Origin: Mycteria americana
Lineage: Eukaryota > Chordata > Aves > Ciconiiformes > Ciconiidae
Length of the DNA stretch: 64,000 nucleotides
Assembly (NCBI RefSeq): GCF_035582795.1
Contig: NC_134370.1
Span: forward strand, 28,631,501-28,695,500
Reading direction: 5' to 3'
The notes under the pieces are model-generated. The model had not been told where the DNA came from. It made no database searches and worked only from the letters and a program-made list of their open reading frames with translations. The position numbers and the translations under genes were made by a program. This document shows positions 20,189 to 34,242 of this stretch, in pieces (the first letter of the stretch is position 1; the number at the start of each line of letters is the position of its first letter).

Positions 20189-21989
20189 GTCTGTTTCTTT
20201 CTTAAATATGACTTTGCACACTTACTTGAAAGCAGGAGTCTGAGGAGGTGAAACCTGTTGTGTTTAGTCAGGCTATTCTATTCCGTCCAGTTTGTGATGG
20301 GTCTGATCTAGTGGTATTCTGAAGCCACGCTGTCGTTCAGAGATACAGCCAGCAAGAGACAGGGCGATGGTGCCATGCTTTGCCTCTTGCTAGTGAATCT
20401 AAAATATCTGGTATGTGGATAGCGGTTCAGGTTTTGAGACTTCTCTTGTCCGATTTATTCCATCAGTTTGCAGAGATAATGGGGAAAGTGTAAATTTACT
20501 GGGTGCTTTTGTAAATTTCTGAATTCCTTTTTGAAAAGGTGGTAGTTCCAGCTTTTTGCTGGACAATTGAGGAAAAGCTCCTTCCTTGCTGTGTGATCGG
20601 AGGTGACCTTAAGAATTCAGCATCTTCCTGTGTATCTGCAGTATTTGTAGACTGGAAAGCCCAGTGGAAGATGCTTTGCCGCAAACCAGTCCATTTTCTC
20701 AGAACTGTGTTAAGCCTTAAATAAGTAATAGTATTGTGCATGTTATAATGATGTATTACATATGGCTGTGGCTTTTACAGAGACATTTATGCCCTAACTT
20801 CTGAAATGTAGAAGCTAAAATTTTCCATCAAGGCTCACAGTCTTCACTGGAAGATAAATATTAAGACTTGCAGAATCACTGTGATTAGTAACACTGGTTG
20901 CAGTGTCTCGACGGGGCTGGCCTCGGTTTCCAGATACCAGTCCTCTGCATACTTTTCCCTGCTAGAAGAAAGTTTTTGCTGCCTGGGTGCTCAGGGCAGC
21001 GTAATGTGTGAGGCTTAGTGTTTTGACAAGCTAAACAGGTCAATCTCTTAACGTTTTCTTGTATAAAGTATCTTCCTCAAAATGGATTTTTCTGGGGTTC
21101 TGTTCTTCCTGTTTTTTCTGTTTTCCTTCCCCCTGCCCCCTTCCCTTTATTTAAAAAGAAAAGGCACAGAGCTCTATTCCGGTATAAGTCTTGCACCCTG
21201 CAGCATTGCAAGAGTGTTTCTATGCTGAAAAGACACAGCTAGTGCTATATGCCCGAGCTAATTTTAAGAGGTGGTTGTGGCACCACAGGACACCGCAGCA
21301 AGGGCTGCAGGACCTCGGCATGCTGGATGGCTGGCCCTAGCCCTCTCTGGTTCTGTGGCCGTCAGGCTGGGGTAGCTTGTCCACTTCCATACGCAACCCA
21401 AAGTCATGATTGCAGTTCATGGGTACGTACACGGGCATAATCAGCCTTTGCTAGTAATTCTCTGCCGGGATCTAATTTTCTACAGGATCCTAAGTGCCCG
21501 TCCCTCTCCTGTGAGCCCTCACGTATCACAAACAGCTACTGGAAGAGGGTTCTCCTTTTACAGCCTTGCCTGATGGTTTTGTGAGCTTCAAAGTCATGGG
21601 CTAGAATAGGAAGAGTTAGGCAGTGCCACCACTTGTTTGTGACTTCCTTACTGCAGGATTTTGTACCCCTTCATAGCAAAATGATACACATTACAACAAC
21701 AATAAACTCTGCCTCACAGCTCTGTCGCGTACAGAAAAGGACTTTGACTTCTAAAGTTAATCCACTGCAGCCGTGAGATAGGAAACGGCCCAAAATTGTT
21801 TTCTAAATACATTTAGGTGTTAAATGGATGTGCTTTCCTTGTCTTCTGCTGGTAAAAAGCATTGAACTGAAAGCAATTCAGAACATGCTTCATTTTAAAG
21901 CAGCTGAGTGATCGCAGAGTAACTGATGTTATTCATGTATATATTAAAACTGTGAAAAACTGTTGCCACACAAGTTGAAGTACAGCGTG
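20189..21989. other. Spacer between PPIF and the orphan CpG island
   Basis: I see no gene, RNA or recognisable repeat. An AATAAA occurs at about 21,701-21,706 on the plus strand with no gene that needs it. Confidence 0.5.
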
Positions 21990-22620
21990 ATTTTTCCACC
22001 CGCTGCCTGGTGACTCGTTCCTTCGGTGCTGCTTCTGGCACAGCGGCTGTGGGGCAGAGCTGCGGCTGTGGGGCAGAGCTGCGGCGGCCGCAGCGCTGGG
22101 GAGCCCCTGCTTTGGCTGCGCCAGAGGACTGGATCGAACCTTTGCTCTTCTGTTGCGAGAGGTGTGTCTCCCCACCAAAGGATCCGCGCGGAAACGACTT
22201 CTCCCGCCGTGCCTTAGATTGCAATTGCCCGCTTCGGTTCCAGCCGTGGCCGCTGCCGCCGGGCACAAGCTGCGCCGTGGATCGAGTACTTTCGTAGCGA
22301 CCCAGGCAGTTCCCGAATCGCTGCCTGTAGCTGCCCTGGGCAGATCACGGGCGTTAACGAGCCGCCCCCTCCGCCCTCCTCTCGCTCCGTGTGCTTTCTG
22401 TCGAGCTCCGTGGGGGCCTGCCGCTCCCGAAGCCGGGCTTCGGGCGGGGGGGGGGGGAGGCTCGCAGTTGCCCCGCTCCCCGCGAGATGGCACCACGCGA
22501 TCGCCCATTGCGTGCTCGGCCGCCGCCGTGACGCCAGCGCTGACAGCGGCAGTGGCGCCTTTTCCTTAATAGCCGCAGCGAAGGAGCTGGAGGCCACGAA
22601 GCTCCGCTAAATTGAGGTGC
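21990..22620. promoter_or_regulatory. Orphan CpG island
   Basis: About 630 bp are GC-rich and dense in CpG, in contrast to the AT-rich flanks. The island contains GCGGCCGC at 22,084-22,091, a 19-bp tandem duplication, a long G run (about 22,446-22,455) and many GC boxes. Open frames of 60-190 codons exist on both strands, but they overlap each other, match nothing I recognise and reflect the scarcity of stops in GC-rich DNA. The island may be the promoter of an unannotated non-coding RNA or an enhancer; orientation is unknown. Confidence 0.6.
22044..22081 (+). repeat. 19-bp perfect tandem duplication
   Basis: The unit CGGCTGTGGGGCAGAGCTG occurs twice, head to tail, inside the orphan CpG island. 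Confidence 0.9.
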
Positions 22621-24111
22621 GAAGCAGGCCGAATTACAGCGGTGTTGGTAACAAACTGTCCTGTAGCTTCCTTTCACTACAGGGGAACGAGCTGAGCTGC
22701 ACGCAGTTACTCCTGGAGTACCAAAAGCTGCAGCGGCGTGGCTTGCTGGGTGTGAACCCTGCGGTCCCGTGAGGGGCTGCTGCAGCTCCCGCGGGATGAG
22801 AAGACGAATTAGTAAAGCAACGCCTTTCCCAACTGCAGCTGCACGTTGCCCTGAGCTGTGGCTTACTGAGGTGCGACGGAAGATGTTAAAATGGAGCGTA
22901 TCGTCCGAAAGAGTTTTTGGGGGGGTCCTGCTGATTAGAAATCCTGCACAACTCTAATAGGTCACGGAAGAGAAAGGAGGGTATTCGCTATGGAGCGGTG
23001 GTTTTGAGATGAGCTGAGGGACGGCAGCTCTGCTACTGCAGGTTTTCACCTGGATGTTTAGAATAAAAGCTTGCACGCTGGAAGAGAGGTTGGCACATCC
23101 AGGCTGCCTCTGGGGTGAGGCACGGGCACGCCGGGAGAAGAGCCTGCAGAGCGAGCTCCGCGGCGGTGTCCACTGACGTACTTCCAAATGCAACACAAGC
23201 AAGAAAAAACACACTCGGAGGGCACCCTTAGGTAAAGTGCAAATAAGTACACACAGAAAAAATGAGTTTATATTTCAAAGTTGTTTCAACAAACTCACAA
23301 ATGTTTTTGTTTAGTCTCAGGTTTTAATTATTTGTTCCAGACTTTCTGCTTACATAAATTGCTTTCTTTGGTGTTGACTGAGGCTATGTCTCTTTGTTTA
23401 TAAAGTTTAAATGCTTTGAAGCCAAGACATTCAAGGTACAAAATGTTGTTCTCTTTTGTAATGCCGTATACTCTGCTGGTAGCAATATATCAACAATCAG
23501 AACCTCCAAGAAGTTAATTACTTAGAGTACAAATCACATTACGTGACATTTCAAGGATAATCTGGATGTCCTGCTGCTAGCTGAGAATTTGTAGTTGGAC
23601 AGACACTTTCTACCCAGTTTAGAAGTAACCAGGCTAAAAAGACATTGACCTTCAAGTGAAAAACTTTTAAATCTTGAACTGCAGATTTTTGTATTAAGTC
23701 TGACTCTCTTTAAAGATATTGTATGACCCAGCTGATCACAGGTGAATTTTGGCCCAAAACCTTCACAGCCCCAAACACCAACTTGTTGCACTCTTGAACT
23801 GAGAACTGAACCTTGGCAACAATTGTCCTGAGCCTTGACGTTCCTTCTCCAGTTATCAGCTCTCTGATTTTTCCCGTACAGCTCTGGATACGCCTTTTCC
23901 ATGCTGTCCTGCCTCCATGCGGCCCCTATGTCTGCCAGGGGATGCTGCACGAGGTGCTGCGGCCATCCAGAGGCTGCATCCTACGTTAGTCGTGGGTGAA
24001 CTGCCAGATGGTGGGAGAGAAAGGAGCCGCAGGGCCATGAAAGCACAAGGACCTCTCCCATGTAACCTCTTCCCCCTTGCACTGGTTGGGGCCTGGGAGC
24101 CCCACATCAGG

Positions 24112-24141
24112 GCCGTGCCGTGCCGTGCCGTGCCACGCCGC
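24112..24141 (+). repeat. (GCCGT)n microsatellite
   Basis: Four perfect GCCGT units (24,112-24,131) are followed by degenerate GCCAC and GCCGC units. This pentamer class is frequent in bird genomes in my experience, which gives weak support for an avian source. Confidence 0.85.
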
Positions 24142-26499
24142 AGGCTGGCTGAGCCCCTGCCTCGCTCCCCTGTACATAATTTCCATCCTTGTGGGAGGGG
24201 ACTGAACACAGTTTGCTTCATGTGAGCAAAACTGCTTTCCCAGCAGTACCCAGCTGGGGGAGGGCAGACAGAAAGGCAGATGGAGATTAGCAGTGGTTTT
24301 TTCTTCTCCCCAAAACCTCCAAGAGACGGAGCTTCCACTCCTGCACAAAGCCGCCCGTCGTGCCCTGGCACGGTGGAGAGGTGGGCTTGGGGGAACCGTA
24401 GGAGGGAAAGGCTGCACCTGGGGAAGCAGGTGACTCACTGCTTTGGGAGGCAAACAGGAGCAAAGAGGTGGTTTTTTCTTTTGTCAGGGCTGAGGCCAAG
24501 GGTGTCAGGGACTGGCAAGGGCATGGTTTAAGAGCTGGGACGCAGGAGGACCATCACTGCGAGCTATAAATGGTGGAAGATGAAAAGGTTTGGAGGCAAT
24601 TGCATGAAGCAGGAGAGCTCGCTGTGGCAGGAGAGGGAGGTGCTTCTGTTACAGGGGATCTGAATGAGGACGAGCTTGTTTGACCTCAGATGCCATGCCT
24701 AAATGGAGAAAGGTTTGAGGCACCTCGCTGCAGAAGGCTGTCAGTACCTGCTGCCTGTTCTGTCAGTGGTGAAGGAGATGTCCTGGGACATAGCTGGAAA
24801 TAAACTGTTGCTGGTGTTTTTCACTTGAGTTCAGTGCAACCGTATCAGAGGTTAATGCTGACTTCAAATTGCTCATTATTTATTAGCTGGTTAAGCGAAC
24901 AAAAACCTAAAATTCGGTCATCATTGAGACTGATGAAGTTTGAGAAGAATGGAGGAAAACTTACTCAGCGGCACACCTCATCATCTCTGAGGAATTCAGC
25001 AAAACATTCAGGTCCCAAAGGCCCCGGAAAAGAGCGGCATAAATGAGCAGGTAACCGGACTTCAAGCTCTAAAACTGCTGCTCCAGTCTACGTGTCCCCA
25101 TTGAGGGGCCAATTCTTCACCTGATTTGATAGCACACCATGCACTTTGCTGGACGTTAGCCCATGCTCCCTATGCATGTATATTTTTGAGGATTAAAACA
25201 CAGGTTATAGCTTGTGTGTAAATGTCAGCGTACCTCCAACCGAACAGCAGCCCTTGACGCGAGTGCTTCAGTGTGTGTGTGTTCCAGCAGAGCACCTGCT
25301 TAACCGCAGGGCTCAGAGAGGGTTTCTCCAGGCGTCCTCCCCCCGTCCTCTCCAGACGTGGCCGCTGCACCTGCGAGTGAGCGGGCGTAGGGCGAGGAGC
25401 AGGCACAGCGCCCGCCCTGCGCTGCTGCTCCTCAGGGCCACCTTCACGCAGGGGCAGGGCATTGCTGAGGTCCACCCTGCCGCATCCCTCGCCAGGCGGG
25501 AAGGAGCAACGCCTTCATGGCATTTATTATTTATTGAGGAAGCTGCATTTCTTTTTGCTGCCATACCTCGGACCTGGAGGTCTGAGGCAGGCAGGTCCGG
25601 ACACGTGGGCTGGGGTGCAGGGTTGGACCAGGGGTGCTGGGACGGCTCCGTCCTCTTCCGACGGGTCACTATTTTTAACCACCCTTGAGAAACGTTGGTG
25701 TGAATTCCCGGTTCTTTTTACCGGCCAGGACAAAAACCATGTAACTGGGGAAAATAACTGACTGCGTCTTTAAGCTGGGGTCAGGGAGAAGTTAAAAATG
25801 TGCAGATACAGAGGTTTGGGGGGGAAAAACTCTGTCACCGTTCTCATTTTCACTCACCTCCTACTTAAAATTCATGCAGGAAGGTAGGCAGAGGAACACA
25901 ACAGCTGCTAAAATTACTAGGTGGAAATCATTTTTAGCAGGCGCAAGTGTCTTGCGGTTTTCCTGCTCACTCTCTCCCCCTCCGCTCCTACCTCATCCCC
26001 GGCCCGCTGCAGTTTCCTCCAGAGAGGCTCTCGTGTCGCTGGTGTCTCTCTAATAACAGCCGCTGTCACAGCCGAGCCAAAGGCAATCTGTTAGTGATGT
26101 GTGGCAGCTGCAACACCGGCCCCCGCCGGGACCCCGGCCCTGAGGAGGAGCCCTGGGCCGGCCTCGAGCGGCCCTCGGAGGGCTCGCTGCTCCGACCCCA
26201 CCACTGGCAGAGCTGACACGGGGTGGTCCTCAGAGATGCAGAGGAGTGTGAGGAGGAGGCGGCAGCTGCTAGTGTTTAGGCTTTGCCAGAGCAATAAATT
26301 TTGCGTTAGTGCTAAACAGTGCACGCTCCAAATGATGCAGTGTCTTAGGGTTTTTTTTTCCCTGCCAAAAGTCAGCGTTTGGTTAGGATTTTATTTTTTT
26401 GGAAGCGGTGTTGCTATTAACTTGATGCTTGCCAAGGCCAAACAAAGTGCAAAGTGTCCTTGGAGAAAGCTGCGTGATTCTGTACATTAAAAACCGGGG

Positions 26500-26960
26500 G
26501 ATGCCAGCACGCAGTCTCGGCCTCGCAGCCTGTCACGTGGTTTGCTTATGTCGCCAGGATCCTATAAACGCTTTCGCTGCATTTTTTAAAGAACGTTTCC
26601 TTGCTTAAACTGCAGAAGCTCAAGCTTTGCATTTTTTGGTCTGATTCTTTTTTGGTACGGGGTTGTACAGCTTGTGGGAGGAGCGTGCAGCGGAGCCAAG
26701 GCAGGCTGGCTGGGCAGGGATGAAGGGGTTATAGCTCGGGGCCAGCATGCAGTTACACCCAGATGCAGAGCTACGGCCCGTGTCCCCCACCCTGAGCGCA
26801 GCATGACGTTACGTAGCTGTTAACCCACTAACCCTTGGCCCCTTGACTCGCTGGCGAATGCAAACAATAGGCTGGCCCTGCGCAATGGGGAAACGATGCT
26901 GGTTGCTGCCGTGACAGGCGCCGCGAGCATTAATTGCCCGTGGCTGACAAGGGAGGTCTT
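26500..26960. promoter_or_regulatory. Candidate regulatory patch (E-box, bZIP, SOX/FOX-like motifs)
   Basis: Recognisable factor motifs are unusually close together. There is a CACGTG E-box at 26,534-26,539, a near-palindromic bZIP motif TGACGTTACGTA at 26,804-26,815, and an AAACAATAG SOX/FOX-like motif at 26,862-26,870. An ATTAAT homeodomain-type core lies at about 26,929. The patch sits about 6.3 kb downstream of PPIF. This is inference from motif clustering only, and all the motifs are short. Confidence 0.25.
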
Positions 26961-29900
26961 TAAGATTGCTGTTGGGTCTGTGGCAGCACCTCGGGTCGCG
27001 AGCTGGGGCCAGCTTTGCAGGGCACGGTGTATGTACACCAGGTCAAGCAGCTCCTGGCCCAAAGCCACCTGAAAAAATAGCCCTTTGGCTCGGATGCCTC
27101 CCTCCTTGCTCTTGCCATCGCCTGCGCTCCTCTGTGCACAGTCGGTGATGTCGAGCAATAGAGAGTTCAGAGCAAGGGAGCTGCAGAGATAACTCTTCCT
27201 CGGCTCCTGATTTGAGGCCAGGCAGCTCAGTCCCCTGAGGTATCTACTCTCTCCACCCCACAGAGGAAACCTGAAGGAAGCTGCAGTTTAGCCCACTGCC
27301 AGAAGATTTGGCTGTGACTGTGGCATCCCTGGGTCAGCAGGGTGCAGGCAGAGCTTTGCCGTGCCCTGCGAGGAGGGAGTGTGCACAAGCCCCCACGCAG
27401 CAGAGCTCCCCGTGCAAGAGCCACTGTGAAAGCACGTCTGTCCTCCCCCTCTCCCGATACAGCAGCGTGCTCGCAGCTGCGGCACCAACAGCCGCGCGGT
27501 TCTGAAGGTAGGGCTGCATTCAGGGCTGCAGGCCGGTGGCTCTGCAGGTGTTGCTCCCCATGGGGTGACACCAGGCAGAGGTTGTGGCCGTTGCTGGCTT
27601 TCCTTCCCCAGCTGCTGGGCCAGTGGTGGGGCCAGCATGGCACGGGTAGGGCGATGTGCTGGTGGCCGCTGTGGTGCTGCTGCCGCTGGGAGCGGGTGCA
27701 GCCGTGCAGGTTGTCGCAGGGTGCTGCAAACACCCGTGCTGCTGCTTCTTCTGCTTTCCTTACATGGGCATCTGGATGCCTGAAGATGCGCTCCCTCTCA
27801 CGTCCAGCTGGATCTTGCACTGCACTAAAGTAAGTACTCCCCTAGCCTGCAGCGAGAGCGCGTCACTCCCTCGACTGTCTGTGAGTCACCCACCTGAAAT
27901 CACACCTTAATACCATCTTCCTTCCAGTAAACCTCTCAGTGAAGGCAGATGTCGACTGGGAAACCGAACTCCAGGCACGTGCAGTGTTTGCCGGCCGTCA
28001 CCAATTCGTGCCCCTGGCGCAGCGGCTGTGCCTCCAGCGGGGATGTGGGGGGCTCAGGGCGCCTGCCTTCAGCCTGCGCTGCTCCCGCCCGTCCCTGCAG
28101 AGCGGGGGTCCCCTGGCACGGCTGCAGCTCTCGGGCTCTTGGCACTGACCCACCCTTGGAGAGCGACGGTGGACGCGACTGCCCTGCCTCCGAGCAGTGC
28201 TCCCGCACCCCTTTGGGTTGCAGGCTCATCCCGCTGTGGGAAATCTGGCCTGTCTGGCTGAAAGCATCAATCCCAAATTGCTGAAGCTAAAACAGGGGCA
28301 AGGATTTAATATACTGGCAAAAAAACCCCACTCTGTTAAATGCTTTCCTTTGGCTGCAGGGCGAACACGATCGCACAGAGCTTGAGGGCTCAAAGGACAA
28401 GACAGCAACAGGAGAGATCGCCAGTGGATTGGCCACCTCTGGGGTAGCTGTTGTTACAAACTGGTCGTTGGAACTGACTGCGTCACACTGGGTCAAAGCA
28501 AAGCAGTTCATTTTTCCAGTGCTTTTATTCTGTTTCTTTTCCAGTTGTTTTGAAACCACTGGAAAAGTGGTTTGATGCCCCTGGATTTTGGAAAATAGTA
28601 TTCATGCACACAGATGCAGGAGTGCATAACGAAGGAAAACCAGATACTTCGTTTAGTTGTAAGGATGACTTGATTTCTTATGTGATAGTTACAAAATGCA
28701 TAGAAATTGGTGTGGAACAGGGGGAAAGATAATTACACCTTGCTCTTCTTTACCTTTTCAGCACCGTTCCCTTCATGCTGAAATGAAAGGAAATGCCTTT
28801 TTCTCTTCACAATAATATGAAATAATTTTCCAGAAACCATCCTGGCCCAGACCGCCTCAAGCAGAGTTATAAAACTGCACCTAGTTCAGCACACAATTCG
28901 CAAGAGAGGGCGGCCAGGCTGTACCCTGATGGCTGGATGACATGCCCTTCCTGTGGGTCCTGCTGCATGCAAACCCAAAAGCTGTGGCCGGCCCCTAATT
29001 TTACAACCCTGCTTCTTGGCCATGCTCAAAAATGTGACTTTTGAAGCTTGCAGCTAATGCATCTCTCTGCCCTTAAGATCTGATTCCTGAGAAAGGTGGG
29101 GGAGGCAGCGGGCGCGGGGGGAGCTGGGGGCCGGTGACCTTCACCTGCAGGCATCACAGCACATTTCCCAGCTGCTGATGATATTTTTACTCCCATTTAA
29201 TGACTGCCCCAGTTAATGAGGTTTATATCATCTCCTTCCATAGCTGTTTCCGAGGGTGTCTGAAGAGCAGGGTGGCGGGGGCACCTCCACCCACCGCTGC
29301 CCGAGATGCAGTGGAGGGAGGGATGTCCTCTGCTGCCAATGTCACACCCGGGGTGCGACAGCAGCATTCTGCATTGTGGGGCCAGAATAACGTATTCCTT
29401 CCGCTTTCTATTTTCTTTCTAAACTCAAAGCACAGGTGAAGGAGCAAGGGTGCGAGATTGAAGAGAGACAAAGCAGCAAAGTGCCAGGTGGGTCAGTGAA
29501 ACAGAAACAACTCTGAAACCAAAACAGCTCAGTGTAGACGCAGTACATTAGAATACAGAAGAAAAGAATATTTTATATCTACAGGAGAGGAATCGATACA
29601 GTATTTCAGAAAAAAAATCGAGGTAAACCAATGTATTTTAGGAGCCACAAAATTGAAAAGGTGAGAACGCCGATAGCTGGGAAATCAGCTGCGTATCTGA
29701 GCCTGCAGCTGGGGAAGGGATACGAACAGAGCACACAGCTACCTGCAACCGCTGCAGGGCTGCGATGTTTCCCGTCCCCATGTCCCCATTCCTCCTGCCA
29801 GCGCTGGCTCGGGGGTTTCTTCACACCGCCTGAGCCTGAGCCATCCCGCTCGCCCACGGCGAGGGGCTCTGTGGACCTGGAGGGTGGGAGCCTTTCCATC

Positions 29901-32900
29901 CCTCCTGCCTGGCTGGAGCTGGGACGAAGCCGTGGGGACGAGGATTTCCCGGCAGGGCTGGGGGTCACTCTGGGAGCTGGGCTGGTGGTTCCTGTCCAGC
30001 TGACAGGCTTCTGCAGAAATAGTTAGCGTATGGCAGCATTGCCTCCTAAGCCTTTAAATATAACTTAAACTTATAGCCTGAAGGTGCTGCCTTGCTCTCC
30101 ATGGGACTTTGCAGCTGCAGTTGTTATTATTCCATCTCAGAGAACTCTGTTCCTTTATTTCCCCCTTTTGGGGCATCTGGAGCACGGTCTGTGCCAGCTT
30201 TGTCTGCCCAGAAGCTGCCTCAGTTCCTCAGGAATGAAGCTGAAGGTTTTTCAATGGCTGCTAACAGCCCGCAGATAACGTAGGTTTGTTCCCTGTTGTT
30301 CTTCGAGAGCAGGGCCCCTCAAAGAGCAGACTGAACTCTGTATCAAGGAGTCAAAGGGTTAAAATAATATTGGCCCAGTGTGTCATTGCTGACTAAGGTC
30401 CTGGGCTTAACAAGACCCTAAATTGTTCCTGTTCCATTGATGTAATTTGTTATCCTCAATTTCCCCCTCTTTTATTATTTCAGTGTTCCCATCTCTGAAG
30501 TCATAGCTTCAACATGGATTCTTCAATCACCCTCTCAAAACCTGGCAGAAATATGTGTCTGGATGATAAACTAGTGGCAGTTCTGACCTGGTTTGTATTT
30601 GACATCGTTCACCTGGCGAGCCAGTTCCCTGCTGGTGGGGGTGATGAGGCCGATTCTGTCCCCACCCCAGGTGTCTCTGGCTCATTCCCTGCTGTTTAGT
30701 CACGTAAGTGGGATGTGCTGGGAAATGGTGGTGGTCCCAAAGGGGAAAAAACCACCAGGCAAAACGACTTGAACCCATATGGTACGATCCTCAAGCTGAT
30801 ATAGATCTTCTATAATCAGTGAAATTTTTAACCTATTCCAATCCAGTGTAATTTATTAGGACAAGGTTCTTTCCTCCTGCGGAAACAATTTGTAGCCAGT
30901 TCTTTCTCAGCCTTTTTCTATAGTCATACAGCTAGGGAATCAGCGTTAGGGTACCAGTGTTGCAGTGGCTGCTTTGCTACCAGCCGACCATCAGCATAAA
31001 TGAGGACAGACAGTATTTTACACCTATTTTGTACTAGCTGGCACGGAGCAACGGAAAGCTGGAAAAAACAAAACCACAGACTAGAGCAGAATGAATAAAA
31101 ACAAAAAAATAAGCTATGTCCTTTAGTTTTGGAAACCCTCCAACAACCTCTAATATGCATCAGTGAGATATCAACTTTCTGCCTTGCAGGATGAACTATA
31201 AAATATTATATCTTAGCCCTGCACATTTTCAAGTTCCTTGTCCTTTATTACAGCAACTGGTTTATTAAAACTGGAAATGGACCTAGACCAAACCTCTGCC
31301 TGACTGTGTCTGAACGGCTGCATCCAAACCCTGCAGCTTTCGAAAACTGGTCTCTAATGTTTAAAACAAAACCAAGCCCAACACAACAGCAAACAACTTC
31401 TCATTTCTCTTCCGTTAGTTCCCTACGTGGACAAAAGTTCTCGCACCTGGAGGTACAAAGCTATTAGGTTCATGGATTAACTTAAATCCTTGCCCACTAA
31501 TGTTAAAGGCAAAATGCCCAGTGTGGTTAGCAGTGTCTGAGGATTAAAATTCAATCCCACTTGAAACTCTTCCCAAGCATATATGATCAATGATGAGTTT
31601 GAAAGTATATTTTTTTTTTTTTTTAAGTCCATTTATGTGATTTTTTTCTGTTTGTGAGACTAACTGGCAGTAAAAGGTATTAATTTCCTATCACTTTGTT
31701 CCAAATTGTCCTTCCCTTGTCCTTGTATTTTATGGTCTCCATTAAGGAATGTTGTCCTCTGGATCATTTTTATTGGCTTTGCTTTTTAATAATCAGCATT
31801 CATGCTTAATACAGCAGTTTTTTGGTAACAAAATTCATAGCTTAAAAAACCCAAAGCAGCCCCTCTTTCCCTTGACAGATTTGAAATGCGATTACTTTTG
31901 TAAGTTATAAATAAAGGCCTGGTAGTTGATGTTTAGTGGGAAACTCTCCCAGTGTATTTCAGAGCCCTGTTTTTCAGTCTCCTCCGATAAGAAAACTGCT
32001 GACTTGGCATTTTGGGGAGCTGCTTTTTGTGCTTTGTGTTCCTGCTGCAGCTGCCAGGGGTTAGTAAACCTCCGGGCTGCAACGTGGCCAAAGCAGGAGC
32101 TGCCCGTGCTGCTGTGCTCCCTGCTAACCGTACCACCACACCGGTGCAGTGCCGGGTTTTGCCTGCGAGCTGCCGGATCAGGACGAGCTTTGGGCCATCA
32201 GGTTGCTGTCCCCAGGGTCTTGCTCTTGGTGGCACCTCCACCAAGACCTGGGAGGGGGGTCCGTGGCAGCCCTTACCCCCACCTGAGCACCGCTCACACC
32301 AGCCCGCTGCCGTTTACCCTCACCATCAGGTTAGAGGTGGTCATCTGGGACAACACGTAACGATGGCTGCTTTTTATGTTTACAAGTCCCGCAGAGAGAG
32401 TTTGTTTAAAAAGAGGTAATGCGTCTCCCCACTGTTTATATGTTGTCATTTTTCTCCCGCGGTAAGACACTGGGCTAAGTCTGGCCAGCCCTTCCTGCAG
32501 ATAAGCCGCAGCTGGCCTCATCACTGGGCAGGCTGCTGATGCCACGGTGGTTTGGGGGGAGATAGGAATCTCTAGTGATAAACAAATGGCTTCAACTAAA
32601 AGCAGCTACTGACAGATAAGGCTGAATTACTGCATGGGTTTTGTAAAGCGAAGGGAAGGCTTTGCAGTGATTAAAATGACACCTATAAGCCTTGATTTGC
32701 CATAATGGTGTTTTCTCTTGACCTCCTTTAGTTGAGATCCTTTTGTACCAAAGATGGACCATAGAGCATTCACGGACCCAGAGGTTTCCTGAAGGGTTTG
32801 TAGTTTGGCAAAGGTGTCTCTAAATGGCCTGGCAGAAGTGCTTGGTTTAGAGGAAAATGTGCTGGCCTGTTATTGGGGTTCCCTGCCAGCCTGTGCTAGA

Positions 32901-34242
32901 GATTTCTTTTTTTTTTTTTTCCTTCCCCATAATCTGCTCCAGCAGTTCAGCATAGGAAAGTTCAAGGGGAAGTAACCCTTGTCAGAAAAAAAAAAGCTGT
33001 AAAAGCAATCTTTCTGATCCTAGTGGGTGATGGCCCAGTAAAAGAGATGATGACCCAGCTTAGAGCCTGCTTCAGTAACCAAAAAAAAAAAAAAATCTAG
33101 TATTTAAAATAGAATTAATTTTCCCTTTGGATTGTGGTCAGGTTGGAGTCAAGTTTAATTCCTTCAAGCTATGCTTTCCCTCAGACTCCATGTTTTTAGA
33201 AGCTTTTAGAAGCTTTCCTAGGAGAAGCCAGTTCATTTGTCTTACAGCATATTGTGCTGCTGGACTTTGTCTCGGTGGAGGAGGAAGGCTGGGCTGTAAC
33301 TGCAGTCTCTCCTAATGAACGCATACTTGTCACATATCCAGGACTAGATGGGCTTGTCTGCCCCTCGCACCCACCCAAAATATAGCTGTGTCCCAGGGAG
33401 ATGACCTCCACCCTGGGCTAGGCCATCTAGCCTCCAGGCAAGGACGAGGCGATGCTGAGGTACGCACAGGCTGCTGCATCCCTGCCCAGGGACTGCTGGG
33501 ATGCACGGCTCTGGCACCGCTGCCAGAAGGAGATGCAGGACAGCAGGAACAGCTCAGCTTTCCTATCCTACAATCCCAAAGGAGCCCAGAGGCTGTGGTT
33601 GCACCAGGAAGTACGTAGGGAGTGTGCTACTGCAGGCAGCTGCCTGTCCCTCCCCAGGTGGAGCAGGCAGCAGGAGGGGCAGGAGCTTGTGACAGGATCC
33701 CAAGGCAGGACTTTTTTTTCCCGGTAGCTGATATGCCCATGCAAATAACAAGTGCGATGAATTAGAAATACTCATTAATAGCAGAAGTATCACATAATTG
33801 GCAAAACTGAACCTTAAATCGTGATTTGCTTGCCTGAAACGTCGGTGCCTCTGGCAATAGCTTGTGTGGGCTGGCCGGGCAGCGCTGGAGAAGTGGAAGG
33901 CAGTGCTTTGTGAGAGGGGCCTTTGATGTACCTGTGAGATGTGAAACCTCCACATCGGGGCTATCTTGAGCTGTGACATCTAGGCAGTCCTGGTGTGCAC
34001 AGAAGATGGAGAGCGAGGCCCTCACGTCAGAAGTGGCAAATGCGATGGCTCAGGCTGTGCAGCCTGGTGTGGCTCCGGAACGCTTCCCTGAGCTCCCCCG
34101 TCCATACTGCCGCTGCAGCGCCCAAAACCGGGGGAATCCAGGCTGCCGTTTTGGAAGAGACTATAGATTTGGCTGTAAAATCAAGGGTATGACATAATGT
34201 GCTTCACCTTCTTTACCACACGTGACTTAGGACACCATGGCT

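Noticed and set aside
22010-22597. Several overlapping open frames (60-190 codons) in the orphan CpG island
   Set aside because: They occur on both strands with Arg/Ala/Pro-rich content and no similarity I recognise, as expected from GC-rich DNA without stops.
27227-27910. Overlapping long open frames on both strands in a GC-rich spacer patch
   Set aside because: They have mutually overlapping frames, Cys/Gly/Ala-rich low-complexity translations, no family match and no splice evidence.
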